Origin: Shewanella sp. OMA3-2
GTDB taxonomy: Bacteria > Pseudomonadota > Gammaproteobacteria > Enterobacterales > Shewanellaceae
Assembly (NCBI RefSeq): GCF_021513195.1
Contig: NZ_CP090974.1
Location: 3,112,001 to 3,176,000, forward strand
Direction: 5' to 3'
Length of the DNA: 64,000 nucleotides
Part shown: one piece after another, positions 44,529-53,660 of the stretch
Layout of the letters: every line of letters starts with the position of its first letter
How positions within the stretch are numbered: position 1 is the first letter of the stretch
Position numbers and translations under genes: made by a program
Notes under the pieces: model-generated
Databases searched by the model: none
The model's input: only the letters and a program-made list of their open reading frames with translations
What the model was told of the DNA's origin: nothing

Positions 44529-45254
44529 ATGCAATTTAGTTTAATTTTTGCCCTAACGGCTGTACTTCTATCTTCCTTCAGTCATGCTGAAGAGTATCAT
44601 TTTGCATCAATAGAATCCTTATTTGAGCAACAGGTTGGCCAAATTGTGCTGCCTGAAATTTACAGTAAACTCGGCATAGATATCACTATCACCCCAATGC
44701 CAGGAAAACGCGCTCAAAGAGCTGCACTTTATGGCAAAACAGACGGTGAGATAATGCGAATATGGAGCTATAGCGAAGAAAACCCTACCATGCTCCGCGT
44801 CCCCACTGCTTATTATCAATTAGAGACCATGGCGTTTGTGCACAAAGATAGCAATATTGTGTTGAAGTCTAAGGTAGACATATCAAAATACAATATATTA
44901 AAAATACGGGGAGTGAAGCATACTAATAATATTACCGCCGATTTAAGAAATGTATTTGATTACGATAATACTCAAACTATGATGCAGGCTTTGCGTGATA
45001 ATCCCTCTAGCATTGCACTCACTAATACTGCTGACGGTTTATATACCATAAAGAAATTGAATATCGATTACGTCAAAGCCTTACCGCCTGCCTTAGCGAC
45101 ATTAGACTTATATCATTATGTGAATCAAAAGCATGCTGCATTAGTACCTAGGCTAGATACAGTGATCAAAACCATGAAACAAAGTGGTGAACTTGATAAG
45201 TTACTGCGTAAGGCGGAAGCTGAGGTGTTAGCAAGTTTAGAAACCTCAAAATAA
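44529..45254 (+). CDS. Periplasmic solute-binding-like protein (SBP type 3)
   Basis: Exported protein of 241 residues with a signal peptide (about 1-20, ending SFSHA-EE) and the fold pattern of the type 3 extracellular solute-binding family (LPEIYSKLGIDITITPMPGKRA, then a C-terminal half ending in KTMKQSGELDKLL). No membrane permease or ATPase lies nearby, so it is either an orphan receptor or a sensor-type protein, as is common in Shewanella. AAGG precedes the ATG. The ligand cannot be predicted; related proteins bind amino acids. Confidence 0.72.
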   Translation: MQFSLIFALTAVLLSSFSHAEEYHFASIESLFEQQVGQIVLPEIYSKLGIDITITPMPGKRAQRAALYGKTDGEIMRIWSYSEENPTMLRVPTAYYQLETMAFVHKDSNIVLKSKVDISKYNILKIRGVKHTNNITADLRNVFDYDNTQTMMQALRDNPSSIALTNTADGLYTIKKLNIDYVKALPPALATLDLYHYVNQKHAALVPRLDTVIKTMKQSGELDKLLRKAEAEVLASLETSK

Positions 45255-45700
45255 ATAGCACATAAAATTAGTCTGTTGACATACTTTTATCATATCCATA
45301 TCAGATCGATAAATCTTGAATCATCAACAAGTTTAACCCCACCTTTAAAAGTAACATCAGGGCTTATGGATGTGCATTCATGAAAGTGTACATACTATTA
45401 AGCTTTAAAAAGTCAATACAACCACATTCCCAACACACTCAAATTATGTGTGAACCATCATTTATTTTTCATAAATGTTTGATTCTCCGCCATAGGGTAT
45501 AAATAGCCCAAAATACAATTAGTGATATGTTATTGAGTTAACTTAGACTGTTTTACCGAAACTCATAACTTATGATGCTATTTACGTTTTACTTTTAGGG
45601 TTTAATTTTATCACCAGCGCACCATATTATATTTATAACGGCTTATTTATAACGGCTAAGTAATTTCATATATCGCATTAGCACTATTTAAGGATTTATC
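45255..45700. other. Intergenic region with a 14-bp direct repeat
   Basis: No gene is supported in these 446 A/T-rich bases. TATTTATAACGGCT occurs twice back to back at 45,630-45,657, just upstream of the yghU-type gene; it could be part of its control region. No terminator with a clear T-run follows the binding-protein gene. Confidence 0.5.
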
Positions 45701-46557
45701 ATGACAAATGAATATACCCCTCCAAAAGTATGGACAATGGACAGTGAGAATGGCGGCCAATGGGCTAGCATTAATCGCCCTGACTCTGGTGCCCGTCATG
45801 AACAAACTTTACCGATTGGTGAGCATGGGTTACAACTTTACTCATTAGCGACGCCTAACGGTCAAAAAGTGACTATTATGCTTGAAGAGTTACTGGCTGC
45901 TGGGGTTGATGCTGCTGAATATGATGCTCACATTATTAACATAGGGGAAGGTAACCAGTTTTCATCTGGCTTTGTGCATGTAAATCCCAACTCAAAAATT
46001 CCAGCATTAGTTGATAATTCAGGCCCTGAAGCCGTTAACGTATTTGAATCAGGGGGATTTTATTATATTTAGCCGAAAAATTTGGTCATTTCATTCCAAC
46101 CGACATCGCACCTCGTACTAAAGTAATGAACTGGTTATTCTGGTTACAGGGCGCAGCGCCTTATCTTGGTGGTGGCTTTGGGCATTTTTACGCCTACGCG
46201 CCAGAAAAGTTTGAGTACCCTATTAATCGTTTTTCAATGGAAGTTAAACGTCAATTAGACGTATTAGATAAACAACTTGCCAAAGGCGCATTTATTGCTG
46301 GTGATGAATACTCTATTGCGGATATAGCCATTTGGCCATGGTATGGCAATTTAGTACTTGGAAATATTTATAACGCAGCAGAGTTTCTAGACGTCACCAG
46401 CTACAAAAATGTGATGCGTTGGGCAAAAGCCGTTGAGCAACGTCCAGCCGTTCAACGCGGAAGAATAGTTAACCGCAGCTGGGGAGAAGCCTGGGAGCAA
46501 CTTTCTAATCGCCACAGTGCCACAGATATTGATAAGATTTTAGCCCTAAAGCCTTAA
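45701..46557 (+). pseudogene. yghU: YghU-type glutathione S-transferase gene, frame broken by one base
   Basis: YghU is a disulfide-bond oxidoreductase of the glutathione transferase superfamily. The first part (45701-46072) has the N-terminal extension and thioredoxin fold (YTPPKVWTM, LQLYSLATPNGQKVTIMLEEL, NPNSKIPALVDN, VFESG). The second part, in another frame to 46557, has LAEKFGHF, MNWLFWLQGAAPYLGGGFGH and the C-terminal helical domain. The frames meet at the G-run 46,052-46,056 (five Gs); a sixth would read ESGGILLYLAEKFG and give one protein of about 285 residues, the normal length. The downstream ATG at 46,126 is only an internal Met. All motifs are preserved, so a sequencing error or a very fresh mutation is likely. 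Confidence 0.83.
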
Positions 46558-46693
46558 AGAATAAAACTTAAGCGGCTAAAAGCTTGTATTATGAGTATAT
46601 TGCAAGAATAATTATCCAATAGTAAGTCAGTTATCCAATAATAAATGATATTGTGGTTGAACTGACTTATTAGTCTATAACATGGGAGCCAAA

Positions 46694-47065
46694 ATGGATT
46701 TTGACACGTTAAGAGCATACCTGCTTGCCAAACCAGAAGCAGTTGAAACATTTCCTTTTGGTCCTGACACACATGTGTTTAAAGTCAAAAATAAAATGTT
46801 TGCCTTAATTGGCTGGCACAATGATAGTTTAATGATAAACCTTAAGTGTGATCCTGATGAAGCCATTGCATTGTGCGATATATTCTCATCTATCACCCCT
46901 GGATATCATATGGATAAGAAGCATTGGATATCGGTTTATTTCAGCCAATCAACTGAACAGCATGTCCCTGATGGCGAAATACAACGGCTAATGGACAACT
47001 CATTTATGCTGGTTGTCAGTAAACTACTCAAAAACGATCAAACATCTATTTTATTGCACTTGTAA
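46694..47065 (+). CDS. MmcQ/YjbR family protein
   Basis: Small cytoplasmic protein of 123 residues with the YjbR-like fold (double-wing DNA-binding-like). The family pattern is clear: AKPEAVETFPFGPDTHVFKV near the N-terminus, FALIGW, LKCDPDEAIAL, and the C-terminal HWISVYF followed by a helical end. The frame opens at 46,682, but GGGAG at 46,684-46,688 places the start at the ATG 46,694. Function in the family is not well defined. It is convergent with the following minus-strand genes. Confidence 0.8.
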   Translation: MDFDTLRAYLLAKPEAVETFPFGPDTHVFKVKNKMFALIGWHNDSLMINLKCDPDEAIALCDIFSSITPGYHMDKKHWISVYFSQSTEQHVPDGEIQRLMDNSFMLVVSKLLKNDQTSILLHL

Positions 47066-47095
47066 ATTGTACCTATGCTAATAAAGAATATGTTA

Positions 47096-47869
47096 TTACT
47101 TCACTTCAAACTGAAGTAACATTTCCCCTAATCCTTGATATTGAAATTTAACCAAGGTGTCCAAAGGCACTTTAATCACACCGCAATATGATCCTGTAAT
47201 AATGGCTTGGCCTTTTTTAAGGCTGACACCTTTTGAAGTTAAATAGTTAATTAACCAATAAACTGGACTTTGCGGTGTTTCACACGGATGAACACCGGCA
47301 AATAAACGTACTTCATCTTGATGGCTGATAGTGATATCAATCTTACAGGCCTGATAAGCTAAACTTTTATTAATTTCAGGTCCTAAATACAGCCCTTGAT
47401 TACTTAAGCCATCGGCCAATTTTTCAAAGTAGCTTGCTGAGTAGTCTGCACTGAAACGGCCTTGAATTAACTCCAACGCCATATGTGCTGCACTTATTCC
47501 CTTATCAATTTGCTCAATACTGTATGCTTGATTAGCCTCAAAATCTTGACCTAAAACAAATGCGACTTCGGGTTCAATTAAGCCAACAGCAGCGTCATCT
47601 TTTCGATTTGGAATAATGGGACAACAGGCTTGTTGATTTACCGCAGGCGCTATAATAGGCGCAAAAATAAGTTGCCCGTTAGCTAGCGGCACTAAACATT
47701 TCCACCCTGCTATAGGACTAACTGACGATTGCATCATTTGTTGCTGTACAGCAAAAGCAACGTCAATACTTTCTGGTTTAAATAGTTCACACTCAGATGT
47801 GGGAATACTGGCCGTACGTTGAGCCAAAAGATGCTGTGCTAATTGATAGATTTGTTCAAGCTGCGCCAT
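47096..47869 (-). CDS. 2-keto-4-pentenoate hydratase-like protein (MhpD family)
   Basis: FAH-fold enzyme of the hydratase/decarboxylase branch, 257 residues. The sequence has GWKCLVPLA near residue 54, the acidic metal-binding motif LIEPEVAFVLG (about 97-107), the helix MALELIQGRFS, and the C-terminal VSLKKGQAIITGSYCGVIKV with the conserved G-x-I-T-G-S segment. It follows the other FAH-fold gene by 15 bases on the same strand, and AGGAAACCT precedes its ATG, so they form a two-gene operon. It may hydrate a 2-hydroxydienoate or act on a related keto acid; the real substrate is not known. No aromatic meta-cleavage genes lie nearby. Confidence 0.75.
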   Translation of the reverse strand: MAQLEQIYQLAQHLLAQRTASIPTSECELFKPESIDVAFAVQQQMMQSSVSPIAGWKCLVPLANGQLIFAPIIAPAVNQQACCPIIPNRKDDAAVGLIEPEVAFVLGQDFEANQAYSIEQIDKGISAAHMALELIQGRFSADYSASYFEKLADGLSNQGLYLGPEINKSLAYQACKIDITISHQDEVRLFAGVHPCETPQSPVYWLINYLTSKGVSLKKGQAIITGSYCGVIKVPLDTLVKFQYQGLGEMLLQFEVK

Positions 47870-47884
47870 AGGTTTCCTTGATGG

Positions 47885-48544
47885 TTAAATAGCCTGCCAC
47901 TGCTGAGTTATTAGCGGTATGTTAATAGTTATATCTTCTAATAATTGCTCATCTGAGTAATATGGAATTCCCTGCCAGAGTGATAACTTGAAAGTACTCC
48001 CAGCGATAACTTCACCCACACCTTTTGGCGTACCTGTCATAACAACATCTCCTTCTTCTAAAGTGATAAATGAAGTTAGCTCATTAAAGATTTTTTCGGC
48101 AGAATACATCATTAGCTGACTATGTCCCAATTGGGCTAGCTGACCATTGATGGTCAAACTAAAACACCACTCTTGGTTATCATTACTTATCGGAACAAAA
48201 TCGCTCAATATAGCTGAGCCAGTAAATGCTTTAGCCCGCTCCCATGGCAGCCCTTTGGATTTTAATTGACCTTGTAGCTGACGCTTAGTTAAATCTAAAC
48301 CAAGGCCAACTGCGCCAAAACGTCCATTCTCAACTAAAAAACATAACTCAGCTTCATAATGAATAGGCTCTTGATGATAGCTCATCAGTTGTGTACTGAT
48401 GGCACTATTAGGTTTTAAAAACACCACCATATCGTCAGGCATATCATTACCCAGCTCATGAATATGTTCGACATAATTACGCCCAATACAAAGGATTTTT
48501 GATGGCGTGACAGCGCCTTGCTGCTTGATCAGTATTTGCTGCAT
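47885..48544 (-). CDS. Fumarylacetoacetate hydrolase family protein (YcgM/FAHD1-like)
   Basis: FAH-fold enzyme of about 219 residues. It has SKILCIGRNYVEHIHELGN near the N-terminus, VVFLKPNSAIS, the metal-binding HYEAELCFLV (His, two Glu), and EEGDVVMTGTPKGVGEV towards the C-terminus, all typical of FAHD1/YcgM acylpyruvate hydrolases or oxaloacetate decarboxylases. The frame is open to 48,619, but the ATG at 48,544 (MQQILIKQQG) matches the family N-terminus, and the upstream extension looks non-coding. It is first in a two-gene operon with the MhpD-like gene. Confidence 0.8.
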   Translation of the reverse strand: MQQILIKQQGAVTPSKILCIGRNYVEHIHELGNDMPDDMVVFLKPNSAISTQLMSYHQEPIHYEAELCFLVENGRFGAVGLGLDLTKRQLQGQLKSKGLPWERAKAFTGSAILSDFVPISNDNQEWCFSLTINGQLAQLGHSQLMMYSAEKIFNELTSFITLEEGDVVMTGTPKGVGEVIAGSTFKLSLWQGIPYYSDEQLLEDITINIPLITQQWQAI

Positions 48545-48806
48545 ATTAATTTCGCTAAATAATGGAAAACATAAAGAATTATCCCGTATACAAAATAAAA
48601 CCCCTACACTTAAATTCACCTTTGCCGATATAAAATAATCTTATAGATTCTTTTTGCCTAAAAGATAACCACTTAATCACTCATTTATTTGCCACACAAT
48701 GTATTAACCATTGATTATATTGACTACACTGGAGCGGCTTAATCCTATTAAAAGCATATAATTATAACTAAAAATTGCTATTCTTATTATCAAAAAGGGT
48801 CCTCAA

Positions 48807-50840
48807 ATGAACTTGCTTGAGCTAACAATAAAACAAAAAATTGCCTTAGGCTTCGCTACGATTGGTGTATTACTCCTTGCAGGAAGTAGCTTTTTTTATC
48901 GTTCGCTAACACAAATTCAAACAGCCAATACTAATATTGAAATCTTAGCTGTTCCTGTTCAAACTCAAAGTAATGCACTTCAGTTAAGCTTGCTCAAAAT
49001 GGTCAAAACAGGCAGCTTAGCCTTTTCACAAACAGGAAATGACAATATTAATAGCAGCTTTGCTCAATTTAAGCTGTTACAAAATGAATACTCAACAACC
49101 TTTAAAGACTTATCAGACAAGGTAGCTGATCAACCCAAAATGAAACTGGCTCTGGATAATGTGACTCAACAATACTCACAATACATCCAGCAAAGTGAAA
49201 CTATGTTTAATGCTAAATTAACCATTGAGCAAGCACGGGTAGATTATCAAAAGCTGTTTAAACAGTTTCAGCAAATAAAAGATACCGCAAGCAATAGTAT
49301 GATCGATTTAGAGATGATAGATGCAGGCGATCAAGACAGTTTATTGGCAGAAGTAATAGGGACAGGTACTCGATTAGACGATACCATTTATAACATGGGT
49401 AATATCATAGGCGAGATTGCTCGATTTACTGATTTACAGAATGTGAATAATCATCAGCAAGATATCTTGATGATGGTTAATAATATTGAAACTAATTTTC
49501 AATTTTTAAAACAACAAACAGCGCCCCTCCCTGCCGATGATTTGTTAGCTATTTTTGCAGAACAATTCGACCAAATGAAAACTTTACTGGATACGCCAGG
49601 CACCCTATATGAAAGTCAGCGCAAAGTGGTTGGCGTAATACAACAAGCTGATATGGCGTATAGTCAGTCAAATCAATATTTCGACTCAAGCTTTACAGAG
49701 CTAAGCAAGTTAATGATTTTGGCAGACCAACGTTTTAACGACTTTAAAAATGTCGCCTCCGATGAAATAAACACAGCACAAACCTTAGCGATTGCGTTAG
49801 CATTAATATTCATCGTACTGGCTATTATCATTTACTATTTTACCTCTAAAGCTATGTTAGGCCCCCTTAGAGCGGTCAATAGTGCTTTGTCCCGTATTGC
49901 AAGTGGCGACTTGTCTAAACGCCTTACAAAGCGTAACGATGATGAGTTTGGCGAATTGATGGACAATATCAACAAGCTATCAGATGATTTAACTTCGCTA
50001 TTGCAGGATATTAGCCGCGATGCACATTTATTAGATGAGTCTGCGATTAATTCACAAAACCAAGGTGAGAAAATAGCTAGAGCTGCCAGTAGCCAAATTG
50101 ATCAAATCAACCAAGCGAAACAACTTGCAGAGCACATTCATCACAGCTCAAATTTAGTTAATCAACAGGCTAATGAGTCTGCAAGCCAAATAAGCTTAGC
50201 GTCAGAACAAGGCAAGCATGTAAAAGGTATTGCTGATGATAACCAGGGACGAATTGAACGGCTGTCAACGGGGTTAATTGACTCAGTAAACATCATGAAT
50301 AACCTGAGTAAAAACAGTGACAACATTGGTGGGATATTAGTCACTATCAGTGCCATTGCGGATCAAACTAATCTATTGGCCTTAAACGCTGCGATAGAAG
50401 CTGCCCGAGCTGGTGAACACGGTAGAGGCTTTGCTGTAGTCGCCGATGAAGTCAGATCCCTCGCCTCCAGAACCCAATCATCTACCGCTGAAATTCAAAC
50501 CATGATAGATGCCCTGCAGCATGAAACTACCAATGCAGTAAAAGCAATTTCCCAAGGGCAAACCCAGGCCAATCAATGTGTAGAACAAAGCCAGGCGCTT
50601 CATGATGCCATTGAACAAATTGAGTCTGCCTTATTAACCATAGATAAAATGGGTCAAAGTATCAATCACGCAGCAAATGAACAAGTCAGTTTTAGTGAAC
50701 AAATTGAGCATACTATGGCTGAAACGGCAGAATCTGCAGAACATAATGCACTGGAGTCTTCTGCAATGGCGAAGCGAAGTCAGGAGCTAAACCAATTAGC
50801 TCATTCGTTAACCGCATCTGTTGAACGGTTTAAGCTATAG
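48807..50840 (+). CDS. Methyl-accepting chemotaxis protein
   Basis: Inner-membrane chemoreceptor of 677 residues that signals through CheW/CheA. Topology: first membrane segment at about 12-30, a long helical periplasmic sensor domain (about 31-325), second membrane segment at about 326-346, HAMP (about 347-400), then the signalling domain with the conserved tip [21 protein letters not shown] and [15 protein letters not shown] (about 515-555). The ligand domain is a four-helix-type bundle with no recognisable binding motif. AAAGGG lies before the ATG. It is monocistronic and convergent with tdk, sharing a bidirectional terminator. Confidence 0.92.
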   Translation: MNLLELTIKQKIALGFATIGVLLLAGSSFFYRSLTQIQTANTNIEILAVPVQTQSNALQLSLLKMVKTGSLAFSQTGNDNINSSFAQFKLLQNEYSTTFKDLSDKVADQPKMKLALDNVTQQYSQYIQQSETMFNAKLTIEQARVDYQKLFKQFQQIKDTASNSMIDLEMIDAGDQDSLLAEVIGTGTRLDDTIYNMGNIIGEIARFTDLQNVNNHQQDILMMVNNIETNFQFLKQQTAPLPADDLLAIFAEQFDQMKTLLDTPGTLYESQRKVVGVIQQADMAYSQSNQYFDSSFTELSKLMILADQRFNDFKNVASDEINTAQTLAIALALIFIVLAIIIYYFTSKAMLGPLRAVNSALSRIASGDLSKRLTKRNDDEFGELMDNINKLSDDLTSLLQDISRDAHLLDESAINSQNQGEKIARAASSQIDQINQAKQLAEHIHHSSNLVNQQANESASQISLASEQGKHVKGIADDNQGRIERLSTGLIDSVNIMNNLSKNSDNIGGILVTISAIADQTNLLALNAAIEAARAGEHGRGFAVVADEVRSLASRTQSSTAEIQTMIDALQHETTNAVKAISQGQTQANQCVEQSQALHDAIEQIESALLTIDKMGQSINHAANEQVSFSEQIEHTMAETAESAEHNALESSAMAKRSQELNQLAHSLTASVERFKL

Positions 50841-50978
50841 TATTTAACTGCTGTGGTTTGTAGATTTTCACAACCCCAAATTTGAGCGTTAAAGACTGAA
50901 TGATTGATACTGAGCTGATAACAGTGCTGTGATAGTAATACTGCATGATCAAAACCCAGTGATTGACATGAACCTAAT

Positions 50979-51018
50979 TAAAAGTCACTTTAACATTGGT
51001 CTTTTAAAGTGACTTTTT
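50979..51018. terminator. Bidirectional terminator between the chemoreceptor and tdk
   Basis: AAAAGTCACTTTAA and TTAAAGTGACTTTTT pair over 13-14 bp around a short loop. The stem has As before and Ts after, so it works for the plus-strand chemoreceptor gene and for tdk coming from the other side. Confidence 0.85.
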
Positions 51019-51038
51019 ATCATATTAACGATTATGAA

Positions 51039-51617
51039 CTAGTCCCACAAAAACTCTCTAAAGTGCTTACGACAAACCGACTCATAGGTTTCATTGCCAC
51101 CTATCGCCACTTGCTCACCTTCTTTCATTGGTTTGCCATCGCCATCTAAACGTAACACCATATTAGCTTTGCGGCCACAATGGCAAATTGTCTTTAATTC
51201 AACTAACTTGTCAGCCCAAGCTAATAAATAATGGCTGCCGGTAAATAACTCCCCTTGGAAGTCATTGCGAAGGCCATAGCATAATACCGGAATATTTAAA
51301 TTATCCACCACATGAGTTAACTGCTTAACTTGTGCTTTGGATAAAAACTGACTTTCATCGATAAGCACACAGTGAATATGCTTTTGTTGATGTGATTTAT
51401 CAATAATATCACTCAAATCATCATTACTGGCAAACACTTGAGCCTCTGTTTGAATGCCAATACGCGATGCGACAACTCCCACACCATAGCGGTCATCAAT
51501 TGACGCAGTCATCACTAACGTGTGCATGCCTCGTTCGCGATAATTATAAGAAGATTGTAATAATGAGGTCGATTTACCTGCGTTCATCGACGAATAATAA
51601 AAATACAGTTGCGCCAA
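51039..51617 (-). CDS. tdk: Thymidine kinase
   Basis: Phosphorylates thymidine with ATP in the salvage pathway. The product of 192 residues matches E. coli Tdk along its length: [20 protein letters not shown] holds the P-loop, [10 protein letters not shown] the Walker B-like motif, [15 protein letters not shown] the next conserved segment, and CHCGRKA with VCRKH the structural zinc site. The frame is open to 51,674, but the family N-terminus begins exactly at a TTG at 51,617 (TTG GCG CAA CTG), with GGA eight bases before it. The last C-terminal residues are shorter than in E. coli. It is downstream of the NhaC-type gene but separated by a terminator. Confidence 0.95.
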   Translation of the reverse strand: MAQLYFYYSSMNAGKSTSLLQSSYNYRERGMHTLVMTASIDDRYGVGVVASRIGIQTEAQVFASNDDLSDIIDKSHQQKHIHCVLIDESQFLSKAQVKQLTHVVDNLNIPVLCYGLRNDFQGELFTGSHYLLAWADKLVELKTICHCGRKANMVLRLDGDGKPMKEGEQVAIGGNETYESVCRKHFREFLWD

Positions 51618-51674
51618 AATAATGTCCAATATTATTGCTTTACTAAATTCTACTCGGATATGACCGTTAACCAC

Positions 51675-51714
51675 AAATAATAATGCCGCTCAATCGACAT
51701 TGGGCGGCATTATT
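51675..51714 (-). terminator. Terminator of the NhaC-family gene
   Basis: A perfect 11-bp stem AATAATGCCGC/GCGGCATTATT (51,679-51,689 with 51,704-51,714), followed on the minus strand by ATTTGTGG, 32 bases after the transporter stop codon. The T-run is short. Confidence 0.7.
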
Positions 51715-51746
51715 GATCGTCAACGATAACAATAAATGATTAGCAG

Positions 51747-53306
51747 TTAGCGACGAGCATAAAACGCTAACGCCAGTACACTGATAACAAATACAAGACT
51801 ACAGGCTAATAAACCACTGATTAATGAGCCAGTAAAGCCTAGCACTGTGTAGCCAACAATACTGATAAACGCCACAATTAAAGCATAGGGTAGCTGAGTA
51901 ATCACATGGTCAATATGATGACAACTGGCGCCTGTCGATGACAAAATAGTGGTGTCTGATATAGGTGAACAATGATCACCAAAAACTGCTCCCGCAAGCA
52001 CAGCTGACAGCATAGGTAACATCATGCTCGAGTCACTTCCCATGGCCATATCGGCAGCAATTGGCAACATAATGCCGAAAGTCCCCCAGCTTGTACCGGT
52101 TGAAAAAGCGGTAATGCCTGCAAGAATAAATAACACCACTGGCAATAGCTCAAAAGGGATTGCGCCTGTGACTAAACTGGCCATATATTTACCGGTTTCG
52201 AGTTGACCAATCACACCCGCGATAGACCAAGCAAACAGTAAAATATAGATTGCAGGTAGCATTGAACGCGCACCAGCAACCACACCTTTGACAATTAAAC
52301 TCATGTCTAACTTTTGAATAAAGGCTAGAATTAACGTGATACAAAAGCCAATGATTGAACCATAAAATAGTGATTGGCTCACTTGAGTATTTTCAAAGGC
52401 ACCTAAAATAGTAAATGCTTTACCATTGGCGCCAAGTACATCTGCACCACTACTGATCATAAAGTAAACTGTGGCAAAAATTAACGCCAAAATAGGTAAA
52501 AATAAACCTATCACTTTCCCCGAATCAGCTTCAGGTAGATCAGTATTCGCACCAGGAGGCAGCCCTTTAGATTCATCATAAAGCTCACCTTTTTTGGCGT
52601 TTAATTCATGTTGACGCATAGGGCCGACATCTAGACCAAACAAAGCGACACATAATAATAATAGTAACGCGAATATGGCATAGAAATTCATCGGAATCAT
52701 TTGTACAAACACACTCAAATGACCTGATTCAGTAAAACCATGCGCAGTTAAAATGCCACCAATCAAGGCGATAATATAGGCTCCCCAACTTGAAATAGGC
52801 GAAACAACACAAATTGGAGCGGCTGTAGAATCTAATAAGTAAGCCAGTTTTGCCCACGATATATGATACCTATCGGTAATCGGTTTTGAAATTGACCCCA
52901 CCACTAAACTGTTAAAGTAATCATCAATAAAAACCACACAACCTAAAAAGATGGTCATTAACTTTGCATCACGTTTAGTGCGAATATGCCCTTTAGCCCA
53001 ATCAGCAAAAGCCCTTGCTGCACCACTAACGGTTATTAAAGCCGTTATCATGCCAAGCATGACTAAGAAGCCTAAGATTTGTAAATTCCAGCTATTTAGC
53101 GCGCCATCACTCCAAATTAGCCCTTGGATTGTGTTGACTAAAAATAGACTGCTATCACCTAAAGAGAATTGGGTAAGCAATAAGGCACCAACCACAATAC
53201 CCACACCAAGAGACAATAAGACTTTACGGGTAATAATAGCCAGAACAATGGCAACTAGAGGTGGAAGTAAAGATAGTGCCGAATCGGCATGACTAAGTAA
53301 GTTCAT
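51747..53306 (-). CDS. lysW: NhaC-family sodium-coupled transporter, probable lysine importer (LysW-like)
   Basis: Inner-membrane secondary transporter of 519 residues with about 12 hydrophobic segments and NhaC-family motifs (TALITVSGAARAFADWAKG, FIDDYFNSLVVGSI, TGTSWGTFGIMLPIA, GDHCSPISDTTILSSTG). By homology alone it would be called a Na+/H+ antiporter. However, a lysine riboswitch lies directly upstream, and NhaC-type genes behind such riboswitches in Shewanella, Vibrio and relatives have been predicted as lysine transporters (LysW). Uptake of lysine with Na+ is therefore the better guess. It is transcribed alone and terminated before tdk. No strong ribosome site is seen before the ATG, which would fit riboswitch control of translation. 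Confidence 0.8.
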   Translation of the reverse strand: MNLLSHADSALSLLPPLVAIVLAIITRKVLLSLGVGIVVGALLLTQFSLGDSSLFLVNTIQGLIWSDGALNSWNLQILGFLVMLGMITALITVSGAARAFADWAKGHIRTKRDAKLMTIFLGCVVFIDDYFNSLVVGSISKPITDRYHISWAKLAYLLDSTAAPICVVSPISSWGAYIIALIGGILTAHGFTESGHLSVFVQMIPMNFYAIFALLLLLCVALFGLDVGPMRQHELNAKKGELYDESKGLPPGANTDLPEADSGKVIGLFLPILALIFATVYFMISSGADVLGANGKAFTILGAFENTQVSQSLFYGSIIGFCITLILAFIQKLDMSLIVKGVVAGARSMLPAIYILLFAWSIAGVIGQLETGKYMASLVTGAIPFELLPVVLFILAGITAFSTGTSWGTFGIMLPIAADMAMGSDSSMMLPMLSAVLAGAVFGDHCSPISDTTILSSTGASCHHIDHVITQLPYALIVAFISIVGYTVLGFTGSLISGLLACSLVFVISVLALAFYARR

Positions 53307-53347
53307 TATTTATTCATCGAGTATTTATGAATGGAGGCGACTGAACC

Positions 53348-53381
53348 GGTGTAAGGTAATATTATATACCTTAGAAACACC
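53348..53381 (-). promoter_or_regulatory. Expression-platform hairpin of the lysine riboswitch
   Basis: Minus-strand GGTGTTTCTAAGGTA and TACCTTACACC pair around TATAATAT, directly after the aptamer P1 helix and before the transporter start. There is no U-run, so it may act on translation or through an alternative fold and not as a simple terminator. Confidence 0.5.
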
Positions 53382-53388
53382 TGTCCTA

Positions 53389-53580
53389 TCAGTAGCGCTC
53401 CATAGTAATTTATCTTTGTCATCCCGACAAAAAATACTATGGCAGTGCTGCACCTATTTGGCGACAACACCAGCTGTATTGACCGATATCAATAGCAACT
53501 TCGGCATTAAATCCTTTCAAGGTAAATCACAGGCATCACCCTACTCACCTTTACTATTATTTAATGCACCTCTACTTAAA
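53389..53580 (-). promoter_or_regulatory. Lysine riboswitch (L box)
   Basis: The minus strand shows the L-box core elements in order: AAGTAGAGGTGC, TAGTAAAGGTGAG, TTGAAAGG, TGCCGAAG, CAGCTGGTGTTG, a long hairpin (CCATAGTA..TACTATGG) and GGAGCGCTACT. P1 closes by AGTAG with CTACT (53,576-53,572 with 53,395-53,391). Length of about 190 bases fits the class. It lies about 85 bases upstream of the NhaC-family gene, on the same strand, and should lower its expression when lysine is plentiful. Confidence 0.88.
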
Positions 53581-53604
53581 GGGTAAAAATGCGAGCACAT
53601 AAAA

Positions 53605-53639
53605 ACATAGTGGCCGTAAGGTTACCACCCTACGGCCAC
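53605..53639 (-). terminator. Terminator of the etfBA operon
   Basis: A perfect 9-bp stem GTGGCCGTA/TACGGCCAC (53,610-53,618 with 53,631-53,639), followed on the minus strand by CTATGTTTTT, 22 bases after the etfA stop. It insulates the riboswitch transcript from etfBA. Confidence 0.78.
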
Positions 53640-53660
53640 ACATTGTGACACAGATCACAT

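Noticed and set aside
46126..46557. Second half of yghU as an independent gene
   Set aside because: The family sequence LAEKFGHF continues upstream of this Met in the same frame; it is an internal Met of one broken gene.
48545..48619. N-terminal extension of the FAH-family protein (MNLSVGVLFCIRDN...)
   Set aside because: The family N-terminus starts at MQQILIKQQG; the extension is A/T-rich and not protein-like for this family.
51618..51674. Extended start for thymidine kinase
   Set aside because: Homology to E. coli Tdk begins exactly at the TTG at 51,617; the extra 19 residues are not part of the family.
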